This document shows positions 9,601 through 20,870 of a stretch of 64,000 nt of DNA, in pieces. The notes beneath the pieces were generated by a model. It searched no databases. It was not told where the DNA came from and saw only the letters and a list, made by a program, of their open reading frames with translations. The stretch lies in the NCBI GenBank assembly GCA_949775045.1, contig OX459103.1, positions 12,942,605-13,006,604 of the forward strand, read 5' to 3'. The position numbers and the translations under genes were made by a program. The stretch comes from Metridium senile. Lineage: Eukaryota; Cnidaria; Anthozoa; Actiniaria; Metridiidae. Numbering within the stretch: position 1 is the first letter of the stretch; every line of letters begins with the position of its first letter.

Positions 9601-12110
9601 TAGGGCATTCTGGGTAAGATTTTGTAGTTTTTCCTAAATAGAATTTTCGGTTTTATCAGAAAGCTTAGATATTTCTAGACATTGTTCTCAGGGTCCTAGC
9701 GATCATCTTGAGTCGAAAACCCCGATTGTTTTGACACATTTTTAGCAAATCCCAAAGGCCATAAGGCATTCTGGGTATGATTTTGTAGTTTTTCCTAAAT
9801 AAAATTTTTCGGTTTTATCAGAAAGCTTAGATATTTCTAGACATTGTTCTCGGGGTCTAAGCGATCACTTTGAGCCGAAAACCCCGATTTTTTTGAACGA
9901 CTTTTAGAGACCCCTCTGGTAGTCTTTAGGGCATTCTGGGTAAGATTTTGTAGTTTTTCCGAAATAGAACTTTTCAGTTTTATCAGAAAGCTTAGATATT
10001 TCTAGACATTGTTCTCAGGGTCCTAGCGATCATTTTGAGTCTAAAACCCCGATTGTTTTGACACATTTTTAGCAAATCCCAAAGGCCATAAGGCATTCTA
10101 GGTATGATTTTGAAGTTTTTCCTAAATAAAATTTTTCGGTTTTATCAGAAAGCTTAGATATTTCTAGACATTGTTCTCGGGGTTTAAGAGATCACTTTGA
10201 GCCGAAAACCCCGATTTTTTTGAACGACTTTTAGAGACCCCTCTGGTAGTCTATAGGGCATTCTGGGTAAGATTTGTAGTTTTTCCTAAATAGAATTTTC
10301 GGTTTGATGAGAAAGCTTAGATATTTCTAGACATTGTTCTCAGGGTCCTAGCGATCATCTTGAGTCGAAAACCCCGATTGTTTTGACACATTTTTAGCAA
10401 ATCCCAAAGGCCATAAGGCATTCTGGGTATGATTTTGTAGTTTTTCCTAAATAAAATTTTTCGGTTTTATCAGAAAGCTTAGATATTTCTAGACATTGTT
10501 CTCAGGGTCCTAGCTATCATTTTGAGTCGAAAACCCCGATTGTTTTGACACATTTTTAGCAAATCCCAAAAGCCATAAGGCATTCTGGGTATGATTTTGT
10601 AGTTTTTCCTAAATAAAATTTTTCGGTTTTATCAGAAAGCTTAGATATTTCTAGACATTGTTCTCGGGGTTTAAGAGATCACTTTGAGCCGAAAACTCCG
10701 GTTTTTTTAACGACTTTTAGAGACCCCTCTGGTAGTCTTTAGTGCATTCTGGGTAAGATTTTGTAGTTTTTCCTAAATAGAATTTTCGGTTTTATCAGAA
10801 AGCTTAGATATTTTTAGACATTGTTCTCAGGGTCCTAGCAATCATTTTGAGTCGAAAACCCCGATTGTTTTGACACATTTTTAGCAAATCCCAAAAGCCA
10901 TAAGGCATTCTGGGTATGATTTTGTAGTTTTTCCTAAATAAAATTTTTCGGTTTTATCAGAAAGCTAAGATATTAATAGACATTGTACTTGGGGTCTAAG
11001 CGATCACTTTGAGTCGAAAACCCCGATTTTTTTTAACGACTTTTAGAGACCCCTCTGGTAGTCTATAGGGCATTCTGGGTAAGATTTTGTAGTTTTTCCT
11101 AAATAGAATTTTCGGTTTTATCAGAAAGCTTAGATATTTCTAGACATTGTTCTCAGGGTCCTAGCAATCATTTTGAGTCGAAAACCCCGATTGTTTTGAC
11201 ACATTTTTAGCAAATCCCAAAGGCGATAAGGCATTCTGGGTATGATTTTGGAGTTTTTCCTCAATAAAATTTTTCAGTTTTATCAGAAAGCTTAGATATT
11301 TTTAGGCATTGTTCTCAGGGTCCTAGCGATCAATTTGAGTCGAAAACCCCGATTGTTTTGACACATTTTTAGCAAATCCCAAAGGCCATAAGGCATTCTG
11401 GGTATGATTTTGTAGTTTTTCCTAAATAAAATTTTTCGGTTTTATCAGAAAGCTTAGATATTTCTAGACATTGTTCTCGGGGTCTAAGCGATCACTTTGA
11501 GCCGAAAACCCCGATTTTTTTGAACGACTTTTAGAGACCCCTCTGGTAGTCTTTAGGGCATTCTGGGTAAGATTTTGTAGTTTTTCCGAAATAGAACTTT
11601 TCAGTTTTATCAGAAAGCTTAGATATTTCTAGACATTGTTCTCAGGGTCCTAGCGATCATTTTGAGTCTAAAACCCCGATTGTTTTGACACATTTTTAGC
11701 AAATCCCAAAGGCCATAAGGCATTCTAGGTATGATTTTGAAGTTTTTCCTAAATAAAATTTTTCGGTTTTATCAGAAAGCTTAGATATTTCTAGACATTG
11801 TTCTCGGGGTTTAAGAGATCACTTTGAGCCGAAAACCCCGATTTTTTTGAACGACTTTTAGAGACCCCTCTGGTAGTCTATAGGGCATTCTGGGTAAGAT
11901 TTGTAGTTTTTCCTAAATAGAATTTTCGGTTTGATGAGAAAGCTTAGATATTTCTAGACATTGTTCTCAGGGTCCTAGCGATCATCTTGAGTCGAAAACC
12001 CCGATTGTTTTGACACATTTTTAGCAAATCCCAAAGGCCATAAGGCATTCTGGGTATGATTTTGTAGTTTTTCCTAAATAAAATTTTTCGGTTTTATCAG
12101 AAAGCTTAGA
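9601..12110 (+). repeat. Mixed dimers with two homologous ~800-bp blocks 1627 bp apart
   Basis: The order GGGGTCTAAGCG A unit, GTCTAAAACC B unit, GATTTGTAG/GATGAG A unit and GATCATCTTGAG B unit occurs at about 9,850-10,490 and again at 11,477-12,120, with a constant offset of 1627 bp (ten monomers). Between them lie a CTAGCTATC B unit, an ACTCCGG A unit and a B unit with a damaged tail near 10,965 (AGCTAAGATATTAATAGAC), which loses the HindIII site. Confidence 0.75.
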
Positions 12111-13115
12111 TATTTCTAGACATTGTTCTCAGGGTCCTAGCGATCATTTTGAGTCTAAAACCCCGATTGTTTTGACACATTTTTAGCAAATCCCAAAGGC
12201 CATAAGGCATTCTAGGTATGATTTTGAAGTTTTTCCTAAATAAAATTTTTCGGTTTTATCAGAAAGCTTAGATATTTCTAGACATTGTTCTCAGGGTCTA
12301 AGCGATCACTTTGAGTCGAAAACCCCGATTTTTTTGAACGATTTTTAGAGACCCCTCTGGTAGTCTATAGGGCATTCTGGGTAAGATTTTGTAGTTTTTC
12401 CTAAATAGAATTTTCGGTTTTATCAGAAAGCTTAGATATTTCTAGACATTGTTCTCAGGGTCCTAGCAATCATTTTGAGTCGAAAACCCCGATTGTTTTG
12501 ACACATTTTTAGCAAATCCCAAAGGCGATAAGGCATTCTGGGTATGATTTTGGAGTTTTTCCTCAATAAAATTTTTCGGTTTTATCAGAAAGCTTAGATA
12601 TTTTTAGGCATTGTTCTCAGGGTCCTAGCGATCATTTTGAGTCGAAAACCCCGATTGTTTTGACACATTTTTAGCAAATCCCAAAGGCCATAAGGTATTC
12701 TGGGTATGATTTTGTAGTTTTTCCTAAATAAAATTTTTCGGTTTTATCAGAAAGCTTAGATATTTCTAGACATTGTTCTCGGGGTCTAAGCGATCACTTT
12801 GAGCCGAAAACCCCGATTTTTTTGAACGACTTTTAGAGACCCCTCTGGTAGTCTTTAGGGCATTCTGGGTAAGATTTTGTAGTTTTTCCGAAATAGAACT
12901 TTTCAGTTTTATCAGAAAGCTTAGATATTTCTAGACATTGTACTCGGGGTCTAAGCGATCACTTTGAGTCGAAAACCCCGATTTTTTTTAACGACTTTTA
13001 GAGACCCCTCTGGTAGTCTATAGGGCATTCTGGGTAAGATTTTGTAGTTTTTCCTAAATAGAATTTTCGGTTTTATCAGAAAGCTTAGATATTTCTAGAC
13101 ATTGTTCTCAGGGTC

Positions 13116-13280
13116 TAAGCGATCACTTTGAGTCGAAAACCCCGATTTTTTTGAACGATTTTTAGAGACCCCTCTGGTAGTCTATAGGGCATTCTGGGTA
13201 TGATTTTGTAGTTTTTCCTAAAAAATTTTTTTCGGTTTTATCAGAAAGCTAAGATATTTCTAGACATTGTTCTCGGGGTT
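13116..13280 (+). repeat. Chimeric A/B monomer without HindIII site
   Basis: The unit starts as A (TAAGCGATCACTTTGAGTCG, GAACGATTTTTAGAG, CTATAGGGCATTC) and switches to B at GGTATGATTTT. It has an altered A/T tract (CCTAAAAAATTTTTTTCGG) and AGCTAAG instead of AGCTTAG, removing HindIII. The next unit is type A, so the exchange created an AA neighbour pair. The same chimera recurs at 17,153, 25,424, 29,136 and 29,789. Confidence 0.88.
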
Positions 13281-14700
13281 TAAGAGATCACTTTGAGCCG
13301 AAAACCCCGATTTTTTTGAACGACTTTTAGAGACCCCTCTGGTAGTCTTTAGGGCATTCTGGGTAAGATTTTGTAGTTTTTCCGAAATATAACTTTTCAG
13401 TTTTATCAGAAAGCTTAGATATTTCTAGACATTGTTCTCAGGGTCCTAGCAATCATTTTGAGTCGAAAACCCCGATTGTTTTGACACATTTTTAGCAAAT
13501 CCCAAAGGCCATAAGGCATTCTGGGTATGATTTTGTAGTTTTTCCTAAATAAAACTTTTCGGTTTTATCAGAAAGCTTAGATATTTTTAGGCATTGTTCT
13601 CAGGGTCCTAGCTATCATTTTGAGTCGAAAACCCCGATTGTTTTGACACATTTTTAGCAAATCCCAAAGGCCATAAGGCATTCTGGGTATGATTTTGTAG
13701 TTTTTCCTAAATAAATTTTTTTGGTTTTATCAGAAAGCTTAGATATTTCTAGACATTGTTCTCGAGGTTTAAGAGATCACTTTGAGCCGAAAACTCCGGT
13801 TTTTTTAACGACTTTTAGAGACCCCTCTGGTAGTCTTTAGGGCATTCTGGGTAAGATTTTGTAGTTTTTCCGAAATAGAACTTTTCAGTTTTATCAGAAA
13901 GCTTAGATATTAGTCGAAAACCCCGATTTTTTTTAACGACTTTTAGAGACCCCTCTGGTAGTCTATAGGGCATTCTGGGTAAGATTTTGTAGTTTTTCCT
14001 AAATAGAATTTTCGGTTTTATCAGAAAGCTTAGATATTTCTAGACATTGTTCTCAGGGTCCTAGCGATCATTTTGAGTCGAAAACCCCGATTGTTTTGAC
14101 ACATTTTTAGCAAATCCCAAAGGCCATAAGGCATTCTGGGTATGATTTTGTAGTTTTTCCTAAAAAAAATTTTTCGGTTTTATCAGAAAGCTAAGATATT
14201 TCTAGACATTGTTCTCGGGGTTTAAGAGATCACTTTGAGCCGAAAACTCCGGTTTTTTTAACGACTTTTAGAGACCCCTCTGGTAGTCTTTAGGGCATTC
14301 TGGGTAAGATTTTGTAGTTTTTCCGAAATAGAATTTTTCAGTTTTATCAGAAAGCTTAGATATTTTTAGACATTGTTCTCAGGGTCCTAGCAATCATTTT
14401 GAGTCGAAAACCCCGATTGTTTTGACACATTTTTAGCAAATCCCAAAAGCCATAAGGCATTCTGGGTATGATTTTGTAGTTTTTCCTAAATAAAATTTGT
14501 CGGTTTTATCAGAAAGCTTAGATATTTCTAGACATTGTTCTCGGGGTTTAAGAGATCACTTTGAGTCGAAAACCCCGATTTTTTTAACGACTTTTAGAGA
14601 CCCCTCTGGTAGTCTTTAGGGCATTCTGGGTAAGATTTTGTAGTTTTTCCTAAATAGAATTTTCGGTTTTATCAGAAAGCTTAGATATTTCTAGACATTG
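13148..14700 (+). repeat. Block duplicated at +4036 bp (copy 1)
   Basis: The chimera tail, a CCGAAATATAAC A unit, AACTTTTCGG B unit, CTAGCTATC B unit with AAATTTTTTTTGG, the 37-bp deletion at 13,911 and a second AGCTAAG unit recur in order 4036 bp later (4037 after one extra A near 18,193). The match starts at the shared CGATTTTTAGAG of both chimeric units and fades near 14,700. Confidence 0.85.
13904..13918 (+). other. 37-bp deletion junction (site 1 of 4)
   Basis: The text reads TAGATATTAGTCGAAAA, joining the HindIII-side tail of one A unit to AGTCGAAAACC of the next A unit. Compared with a full junction, 37 bases are missing, removing the XbaI and GATC sites. The unit before (CCGAAATAGAACTTTTCAG) and after (T8 tract with AACG) are the same at all four sites (13,911; 17,947; 26,218; 30,583), so all four copies descend from one event. 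Confidence 0.9.
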
Positions 14701-15665
14701 TTCTCAGGGTCCTAGCAATAATTTTGAGTCGAAAACCCCGATTGTTTTGACACATTTTTAGCAAATCCCAAAGGCGATAAGGCATTCTGGGTATGATTTT
14801 GGAGTTTTTCCTCAATAAAATTTTTCGGTTTTATCAGAAAGCTTAGATATTTTTAGGCATTGTTCTCAGGGTCCTAGCGATCATTTTGAGTGAAAACCCC
14901 GATTGTTTTGACACATTTTTAGCAAATCCCAAAGGCCATAAGGCAATCTGGGTATGATTTTGTATTTTTTCCTAAATAAAATTTTTCGGTTTTATCAGAA
15001 AGCTTAGATATTTCTAGACATTGTTCTCGGGGTCTAAGCGATCACTTTGAGCCGAAAACCCCGATTTTTTTGAACGACTTTTAGAGACCCCTCTGGTAGT
15101 CTTTAGGGCATTCTGGGTAAGATTTTGTAGTTTTTCCGAAATATAACTTTTCAGTTTTATCAGAAAGCTTAGATATTTCTAGACATTGTTCTCAGGGTCC
15201 TAGCGATCATTTTGAGTCTAAAACCCCGATTGTTTTGACACATTTTTAGCAAATCCCAAAGGCCATAAGGCATTCTAGGTATGATTTTGAAGTTTTTCCT
15301 AAATAAAATTTTTCGGTTTTATCAGAAAGCTTAGATATTTCTAGACATTGTTCTCGGGGTTTAAGAGATCACTTTGAGCCGAAAACCCCGATTTTTTTGA
15401 ACGACTTTTAGAGACCCCTCTGGTAGTCTATAGGGCATTCTGGGTAAGATTTGTAGTTTTTCCTAAATAGAATTTTCGGTTTGATGAGAAAGCTTAGATA
15501 TTTCTAGACATTGTTCTCAGGGTCCTAGCTATCATTTTGAGTCGAAAACCCCGATTGTTTTGACACATTTTTAGCAAATCCCAAAAGCCATAAGGCATTC
15601 TGGGTATGATTTTGTAGTTTTTCCTAAATAAAATTTTTCAGTTTTATCAGAAAGCTTAGATATTT

Positions 15666-16643
15666 CTATACATTGTTCTCGGGGTTTAAGAGATCACTTT
15701 GAGCCGAAAACCCCGATTTTTTTGAACGACTTTTAGAGACCCCTCTGGTAGTCTTTAGAGCATTCTGGGTAAGATTTTCTAGTTTTTCCGAAATAGAACT
15801 TTTCAGTTTTATCAGAAAGCTTAGATATTTCTAGACATTGTTCTCAGGGTCCTAGCAATCATTTTGAGTCGAAAACCCCGATTGTTTTGACACATTTTTA
15901 GCAAATCCCAAAGGCCATAAGGCATTCTGGGTATGATTTTGTAGTTTTTCCTAAATAAAACTTTTCGGTTTTATCAGAAAGCTTAGATATTTTTAGGCAT
16001 TGTTCTCAGGGTCCTAGCGATCATTTTGAGTCGAAAACACCGATTGTTTTGACACATTTTTAGCAAATCCCAAAGGCCATAAGGCATTCTGGGTATGATT
16101 TTGTAGTTTTTCCTAAATAAAATTTTTCGGTTTTATCAGAAAGCTTAGATATTTCTATACATTGTTCTCGGGGTTTAAGAGATCACTTTGAGCCGAAAAC
16201 CCCGATTTTTTTGAACGACTTTTAGAGACCCCTCTGGTAGTCTTTAGGGCATTCTGGGTAAGATTTTCTAGTTTTTCCGAAATAGAACTTTTCAGTTTTA
16301 TCAGAAAGCTTAGATATTTCTAGACATTGTTCTCAGGGTCCTAGCAATCATTTTGAGTCGAAAACCCCGATTGTTTTGACACATTTTTAGCAAATCCCAA
16401 AGGCCATAAGGCATTCTGGGTATGATTTTGTAGTTTTTCCTAAATAAAACTTTTCGGTTTTATCAGAAAGCTTAGATATTTTTAGGCATTGTTCTCAGGG
16501 TCCTAGCGATCATTTTGAGTCGAAAACACCGATTGTTTTGACACATTTTTAGCAAATCCCAAAGGCCATAAGGCATTCTGGGTATGATTTTGTAGTTTTT
16601 CCTAAATAAAATTTTTCGGTTTTATCAGAAAGCTTAGATATTT
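15666..16643 (+). repeat. Tandem 489-bp (3-monomer) duplication
   Basis: Units at about 15,666-16,154 and 16,155-16,643. Shared private variants, all 489 bp apart: CTATACATTG (15,666; 16,155), GATTTTCTAGTTTTTCC (15,774; 16,263) and GAAAACACCG (16,033; 16,522). One difference is visible, TTTAGAGCATTC near 15,756 against TTTAGGGCATTC in the second copy. Three monomers (A, B, B) is an odd number, so the copy keeps a BB doublet. Confidence 0.88.
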
Positions 16644-16989
16644 CTAGACATTGTACTCGGGGTCTAAGCGATCACTTTGAGTCGAAAACCCCGATTTTTT
16701 TTAACGACTTTTAGAGACCCCTCTGGTAGTCTATAGGGCATTCTGGGTAAGATTTTGTAGTTTTTCCTAAATAGAATTTTCGGTTTTATCAGAAAGCTTA
16801 GATATTTCTAGACATTGTTCTCAGGGTCCTAGCGATCATTTTGAGTCTAAAACCCCGATTGTTTTGACACATTTTTAGCAAATCCCAAAGGCCATAAGGC
16901 ATTCTAGGTATGATTTTGAAGTTTTTCCTAAATAAAATTTTTCGGTTTTATCAGAAAGCTTAGATATTTCTAGACATTGTTCTCAGGGT

Positions 16990-17152
16990 CTAAGCGATCA
17001 CTTTGAGTCGAAAACCCCGATTGTTTTGACACATTTTTAGCAAATCCCAAAGGCCATAAGGCATTCTGGGTATGATTTTGTAGTTTTTCCTAAATAAATT
17101 TTTTTGGTTTTATCAGAAAGCTTAGATATTTCTAGACATTGTTCTCGGGGTT
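16990..17152 (+). repeat. Chimeric monomer: A left, B middle and right
   Basis: It opens with TAAGCGATCACTTTGAGTCG (type A) and continues with ATTGTTTTGACACATTTTTA (type B). The switch lies in the shared segment GAAAACCCCGATT, a second place, apart from the right half, where A and B are alike enough to exchange. The tail is the AAATTTTTTTGG B variant. Confidence 0.85.
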
Positions 17153-17316
17153 TAAGAGATCACTTTGAGCCGAAAACTCCGGTTTTTTTAACGATTTTTA
17201 GAGACCCCTCTGGTAGTCTATAGGGCATTCTGGGTATGATTTTGTAGTTTTTCCTAAAAAAATTTTTTCGGTTTTATCAGAAAGCTAAGATATTTCTAGA
17301 CATTGTTCTCGGGGTT
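17153..17316 (+). repeat. Chimeric A/B monomer, AGCTAAG type (copy 2)
   Basis: Same chimera as at 13,116, 4036 bp later, but with a different left part (GAGCCGAAAACTCCGG). The common part begins at CGATTTTTAGAG. This shows the block boundary lies inside a monomer. Confidence 0.85.
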
Positions 17317-18737
17317 TAAGAGATCACTTTGAGCCGAAAACCCCGATTTTTTTGAACGACTTTTAGAGACCCCTCTGGTAGTCTTTAGGGCATTCTGGGT
17401 AAGATTTTGTAGTTTTTCCGAAATATAACTTTTCAGTTTTATCAGAAAGCTTAGATATTTCTAGACATTGTTCTCAGGGTCCTAGCAATCATTTTGAGTC
17501 GAAAACCCCGATTGTTTTGACACATTTTTAGCAAATCCCAAAGGCCATAAGGCATTCTGGGTATGATTTTGTAGTTTTTCCTAAATAAAACTTTTCGGTT
17601 TTATCAGAAAGCTTAGATATTTTTAGGCATTGTTCTCAGGGTCCTAGCTATCATTTTGAGTCGAAAACCCCGATTGTTTTGACACATTTTTAGCAAATCC
17701 CAAAGGCCATAAGGCATTCTGGGTATGATTTTGTAGTTTTTCCTAAATAAATTTTTTTGGTTTTATCAGAAAGCTTAGATATTTCTAGACATTGTTCTCG
17801 GGGTTTAAGAGATCACTTTGAGCCGAAAACTCCGGTTTTTTTAACGACTTTTAGAGACCCCTCTGGTAGTCTTTAGGGCATTCTGGGTAAGATTTTGTAG
17901 TTTTTCCGAAATAGAACTTTTCAGTTTTATCAGAAAGCTTAGATATTAGTCGAAAACCCCGATTTTTTTTAACGACTTTTAGAGACCCCTCTGGTAGTCT
18001 ATAGGGCATTCTGGGTAAGATTTTGTAGTTTTTCCTAAATAGAATTTTCGGTTTTATCAGAAAGCTTAGATATTTCTAGACATTGTTCTCAGGGTCCTAG
18101 CGATCATTTTGAGTCGAAAACCCCGATTGTTTTGACACATTTTTAGCAAATCCCAAAGGCCATAAGGCATTCTGGGTATGATTTTGTAGTTTTTCCTAAA
18201 AAAAAATTTTTCGGTTTTATCAGAAAGCTAAGATATTTCTAGACATTGTTCTCGGGGTTTAAGAGATCACTTTGAGCCGAAAACTCCGGTTTTTTTAACG
18301 ACTTTTAGAGACCCCTCTGGTAGTCTTTAGGGCATTCTGGGTAAGATTTTGTAGTTTTTCCGAAATAGAATTTTTCAGTTTTATCAGAAAGCTTAGATAT
18401 TTTTAGACATTGTTCTCAGGGTCCTAGCAATCATTTTGAGTAGAAAACCCCGATTGTTTTGACACATTTTTAGCAAATCCCAAAGGCCATAAGGCATTCT
18501 GGGTATGATTTTGTAGTTTTTCCTAAATAAAATTTGTCGGTTTTATCAGAAAGCTTAGATATTTCTAGACATTGTTCTCGGGGTTTAAGAGATCACTTTG
18601 AGTCGAAAACCCCGATTTTTTTAACGACTTTTAGAGACCCCTCTGGTAGTCTTTAGGGCATTCTGGGTAAGATTTTGTAGTTTTTCCTAAATAGAATTTT
18701 CGGTTTTATCAGAAAGCTTAGATATTTCTAGACATTG
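17185..18737 (+). repeat. Block duplicated at +4036 bp (copy 2)
   Basis: Second copy of 13,148-14,700, including the AGCTAAG chimera, the CCGAAATATAAC A unit and the 37-bp deletion at 17,947. Differences include an extra A in the A tract near 18,193 and GAGTAGAAAA at 18,438. The latter is then shared with 19,251 through the 813-bp duplication, which dates that duplication after this one. Confidence 0.85.
17940..17954 (+). other. 37-bp deletion junction (site 2 of 4)
   Basis: TAGATATTAGTCGAAAA as at 13,911. Offset 4036 bp. Confidence 0.9.
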
Positions 18738-19985
18738 TTCTCAGGGTCCTAGCGATCATTTTGAGTCGAAAACCCCGATTGTTTTGACACATTTTTAGCA
18801 AATCCCAAAGGCCATAAGGCATTCTGGGTATGATTTTGTAGTTTTTCCTAAATAAAACTTTTCGGTTTTATCAGAAAGCTTAGATATTTTTAGGCATTGT
18901 TCTCAGGGTCCTAGCTATCATTTTGAGTCGAAAACCCCGATTGTTTTGACACATTTTTAGCAAATCCCAAAGGCCATAAGGCATTCTGGGTATGATTTTG
19001 TAGTTTTTCCTAAATAAATTTTTTTGGTTTTATCAGAAAGCTTAGATATTTCTAGACATTGTTCTCGGGGTTTAAGAGATCACTTTGAGCCGAAAACTCC
19101 GGTTTTTTTAACGACTTTTAGAGACCCCTCTGGTAGTCTTTAGGGCATTCTGGGTAAGATTTTGTAGTTTTTCCGAAATAGAATTTTTCAGTTTTATCAG
19201 AAAGCTTAGATATTTTTAGACATTGTTCTCAGGGTCCTAGCAATCATTTTGAGTAGAAAACCCCGATTGTTTTGACACATTTTTAGCAAATCCCAAAGGC
19301 CATAAGGCATTCTGGGTATGATTTTGTAGTTTTTCCTAAATAAAATTTGTCGGTTTTATCAGAAAGCTTAGATATTTCTAGACATTGTTCTCGGGGTTTA
19401 AGAGATCACTTTGAGTCGAAAACCCCGATTTTTTTAACGACTTTTAGAGACCCCTCTGGTAGTCTTTAGGGCATTCTGGGTAAGATTTTGTAGTTTTTCC
19501 TAAATAGAATTTTCGGTTTTATCAGAAAGCTTAGATATTTCTAGACATTGTTCTCAGGGTCCTAGCGATCATTTTGAGTCGAAAACCCCGATTGTTTTGA
19601 CACATTTTTAGCAAATCCCAAAGGCCATAAGGCATTCTGGGTATGATTTTGTAGTTTTTCCTAAATAAAACTTTTCGGTTTTATCAGAAAGCTTAGATAT
19701 TTTTAGGCATTGTTCTCAGGGTCCTAGCTATCATTTTGAGTCGAAAACCCCGATTGTTTTGACACATTTTTAGCAAATCCCAAAGGCCATAAGGCATTCT
19801 GGGTATGATTTTGTAGTTTTTCCTAAATAAATTTTTTTGGTTTTATCAGAAAGCTTAGATATTTCTAGACATTGTTCTCGGGGTTTAAGAGATCACTTTG
19901 AGCCGAAAACTCCGGTTTTTTTAACGACTTTTAGAGACCCCTCTGGTAGTCTTTAGGGCATTCTGGGTAAGATTTTGTAGTTTTT
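18231..19985 (+). repeat. Tandem 813-bp (5-monomer) duplication
   Basis: Copies at 18,231-19,043 and 19,044-19,856, with the match running on to about 19,985. Shared variants 813 bp apart: GAGTAGAAAA (18,438; 19,251), AAATTTGTCGG, GAGTCG with TTTTTTTAACG, AACTTTTCGG and CTAGCTATC (18,913; 19,726). I noticed no difference inside the copies. The left edge is the HindIII-site base change at 18,230; the right edge is ATAGAATTTTTCAG against ATATAACTTTTCAG. Confidence 0.88.
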
Positions 19986-20870
19986 CCGAAATATAACTTT
20001 TCAGTTTTATCAGAAAGCTTAGATATTTTTAGACATTGTTCTCAGGGTCCTAGCAATCATTTTGAGTCGAAAACCCCGATTGTTTTGACACATTTTTAGC
20101 AAATCCCAAAGGCGATAAGGCATTCTGGGTATGATTTTGGAGTTTTTCCTCAATAAAATTTTTCGGTTTTATCAGAAAGCTTAGATATTTTTAGGCATTG
20201 TTCTCAGGGTCCTAGCGATCATTTTGAGTCGAAAACCCCGATTGTTTTGACACATTTTTAGCAAATCCCAAAGGCCATAAGGCATTCTGGTTATGATTTT
20301 GTAGTTTTTCCTAAATAAAATTTGTCGATTTTATCAGAAAGCTTAGATATTTCTAGACATTGTTCTCGGGGTTTAAGAGATCACTTTGAGCCGAAAATCC
20401 CGATTTTTTTTAACGACTTTTAGAGACCCCTCTGGTAGTCTATAGGGCATTCTGGGTAAGATTTTGTAGTTTTTCCTAAATAGAATTTTCGGTTTTATCA
20501 GAAAGCTTAGATATTTCTAGACATTGTTCTCAGGGTCCTAGCTATCATTTTGAGTCGAAAACCCCGATTGTTTTGACACATTTTTAGCAAATCCCAAAGG
20601 CCATAAGGCATTCTGGGTATGATTTTGTAGTTTTTCCTAAATAAAATTTTTCGGTTTTATCAGAAAGCTTAGATATTTCTAGACACTGTTCTCGGGGTCT
20701 AAGCGATCACTTTGAGCTGAAAACCCCGATTTTTTTGAACGACTTTTAGAGACCCCTCTGGTAGTCTTTAGGGCATTCTGGGTAAGATTTTGTAGTTTTT
20801 CCGAAATAGAACTTTTCAGTTTTATCAGAAAGCTTAGATATTTCTAGACATTGTTCTCAGGGTCCTAGCA

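Larger units (their letters stand above)
12110..20870 (+). repeat. Superblock copy 1 (matches 24,260-32,700)
   Basis: Private variants in this stretch reappear in the same order about 12 kb downstream. Offsets: 12,148 bp at 12,153-12,800 (shared rare GTATTCTGGG at 12,695 and 24,843); 12,307 at 13,200-14,800; 12,146 at 15,029-15,600; 11,656 at 16,654-16,950; 12,635 at 17,947-18,601; 11,823 at 20,287-20,690. The offset jumps are close to whole monomers. Several match local events: 489 bp is the three-monomer duplication at 15.7-16.6 kb, and 12,635 to 11,823 is the 813-bp duplication at 18.2-19.9 kb. The copies are therefore diverged relatives with independent later indels. Confidence 0.8.

Noticed and set aside
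10960..10980. Possible insertion junction at AGCTAAGATATTAATAGAC
   Set aside because: Only a few substitutions; length and flanks are ordinary satellite, with no target-site duplication or foreign sequence.
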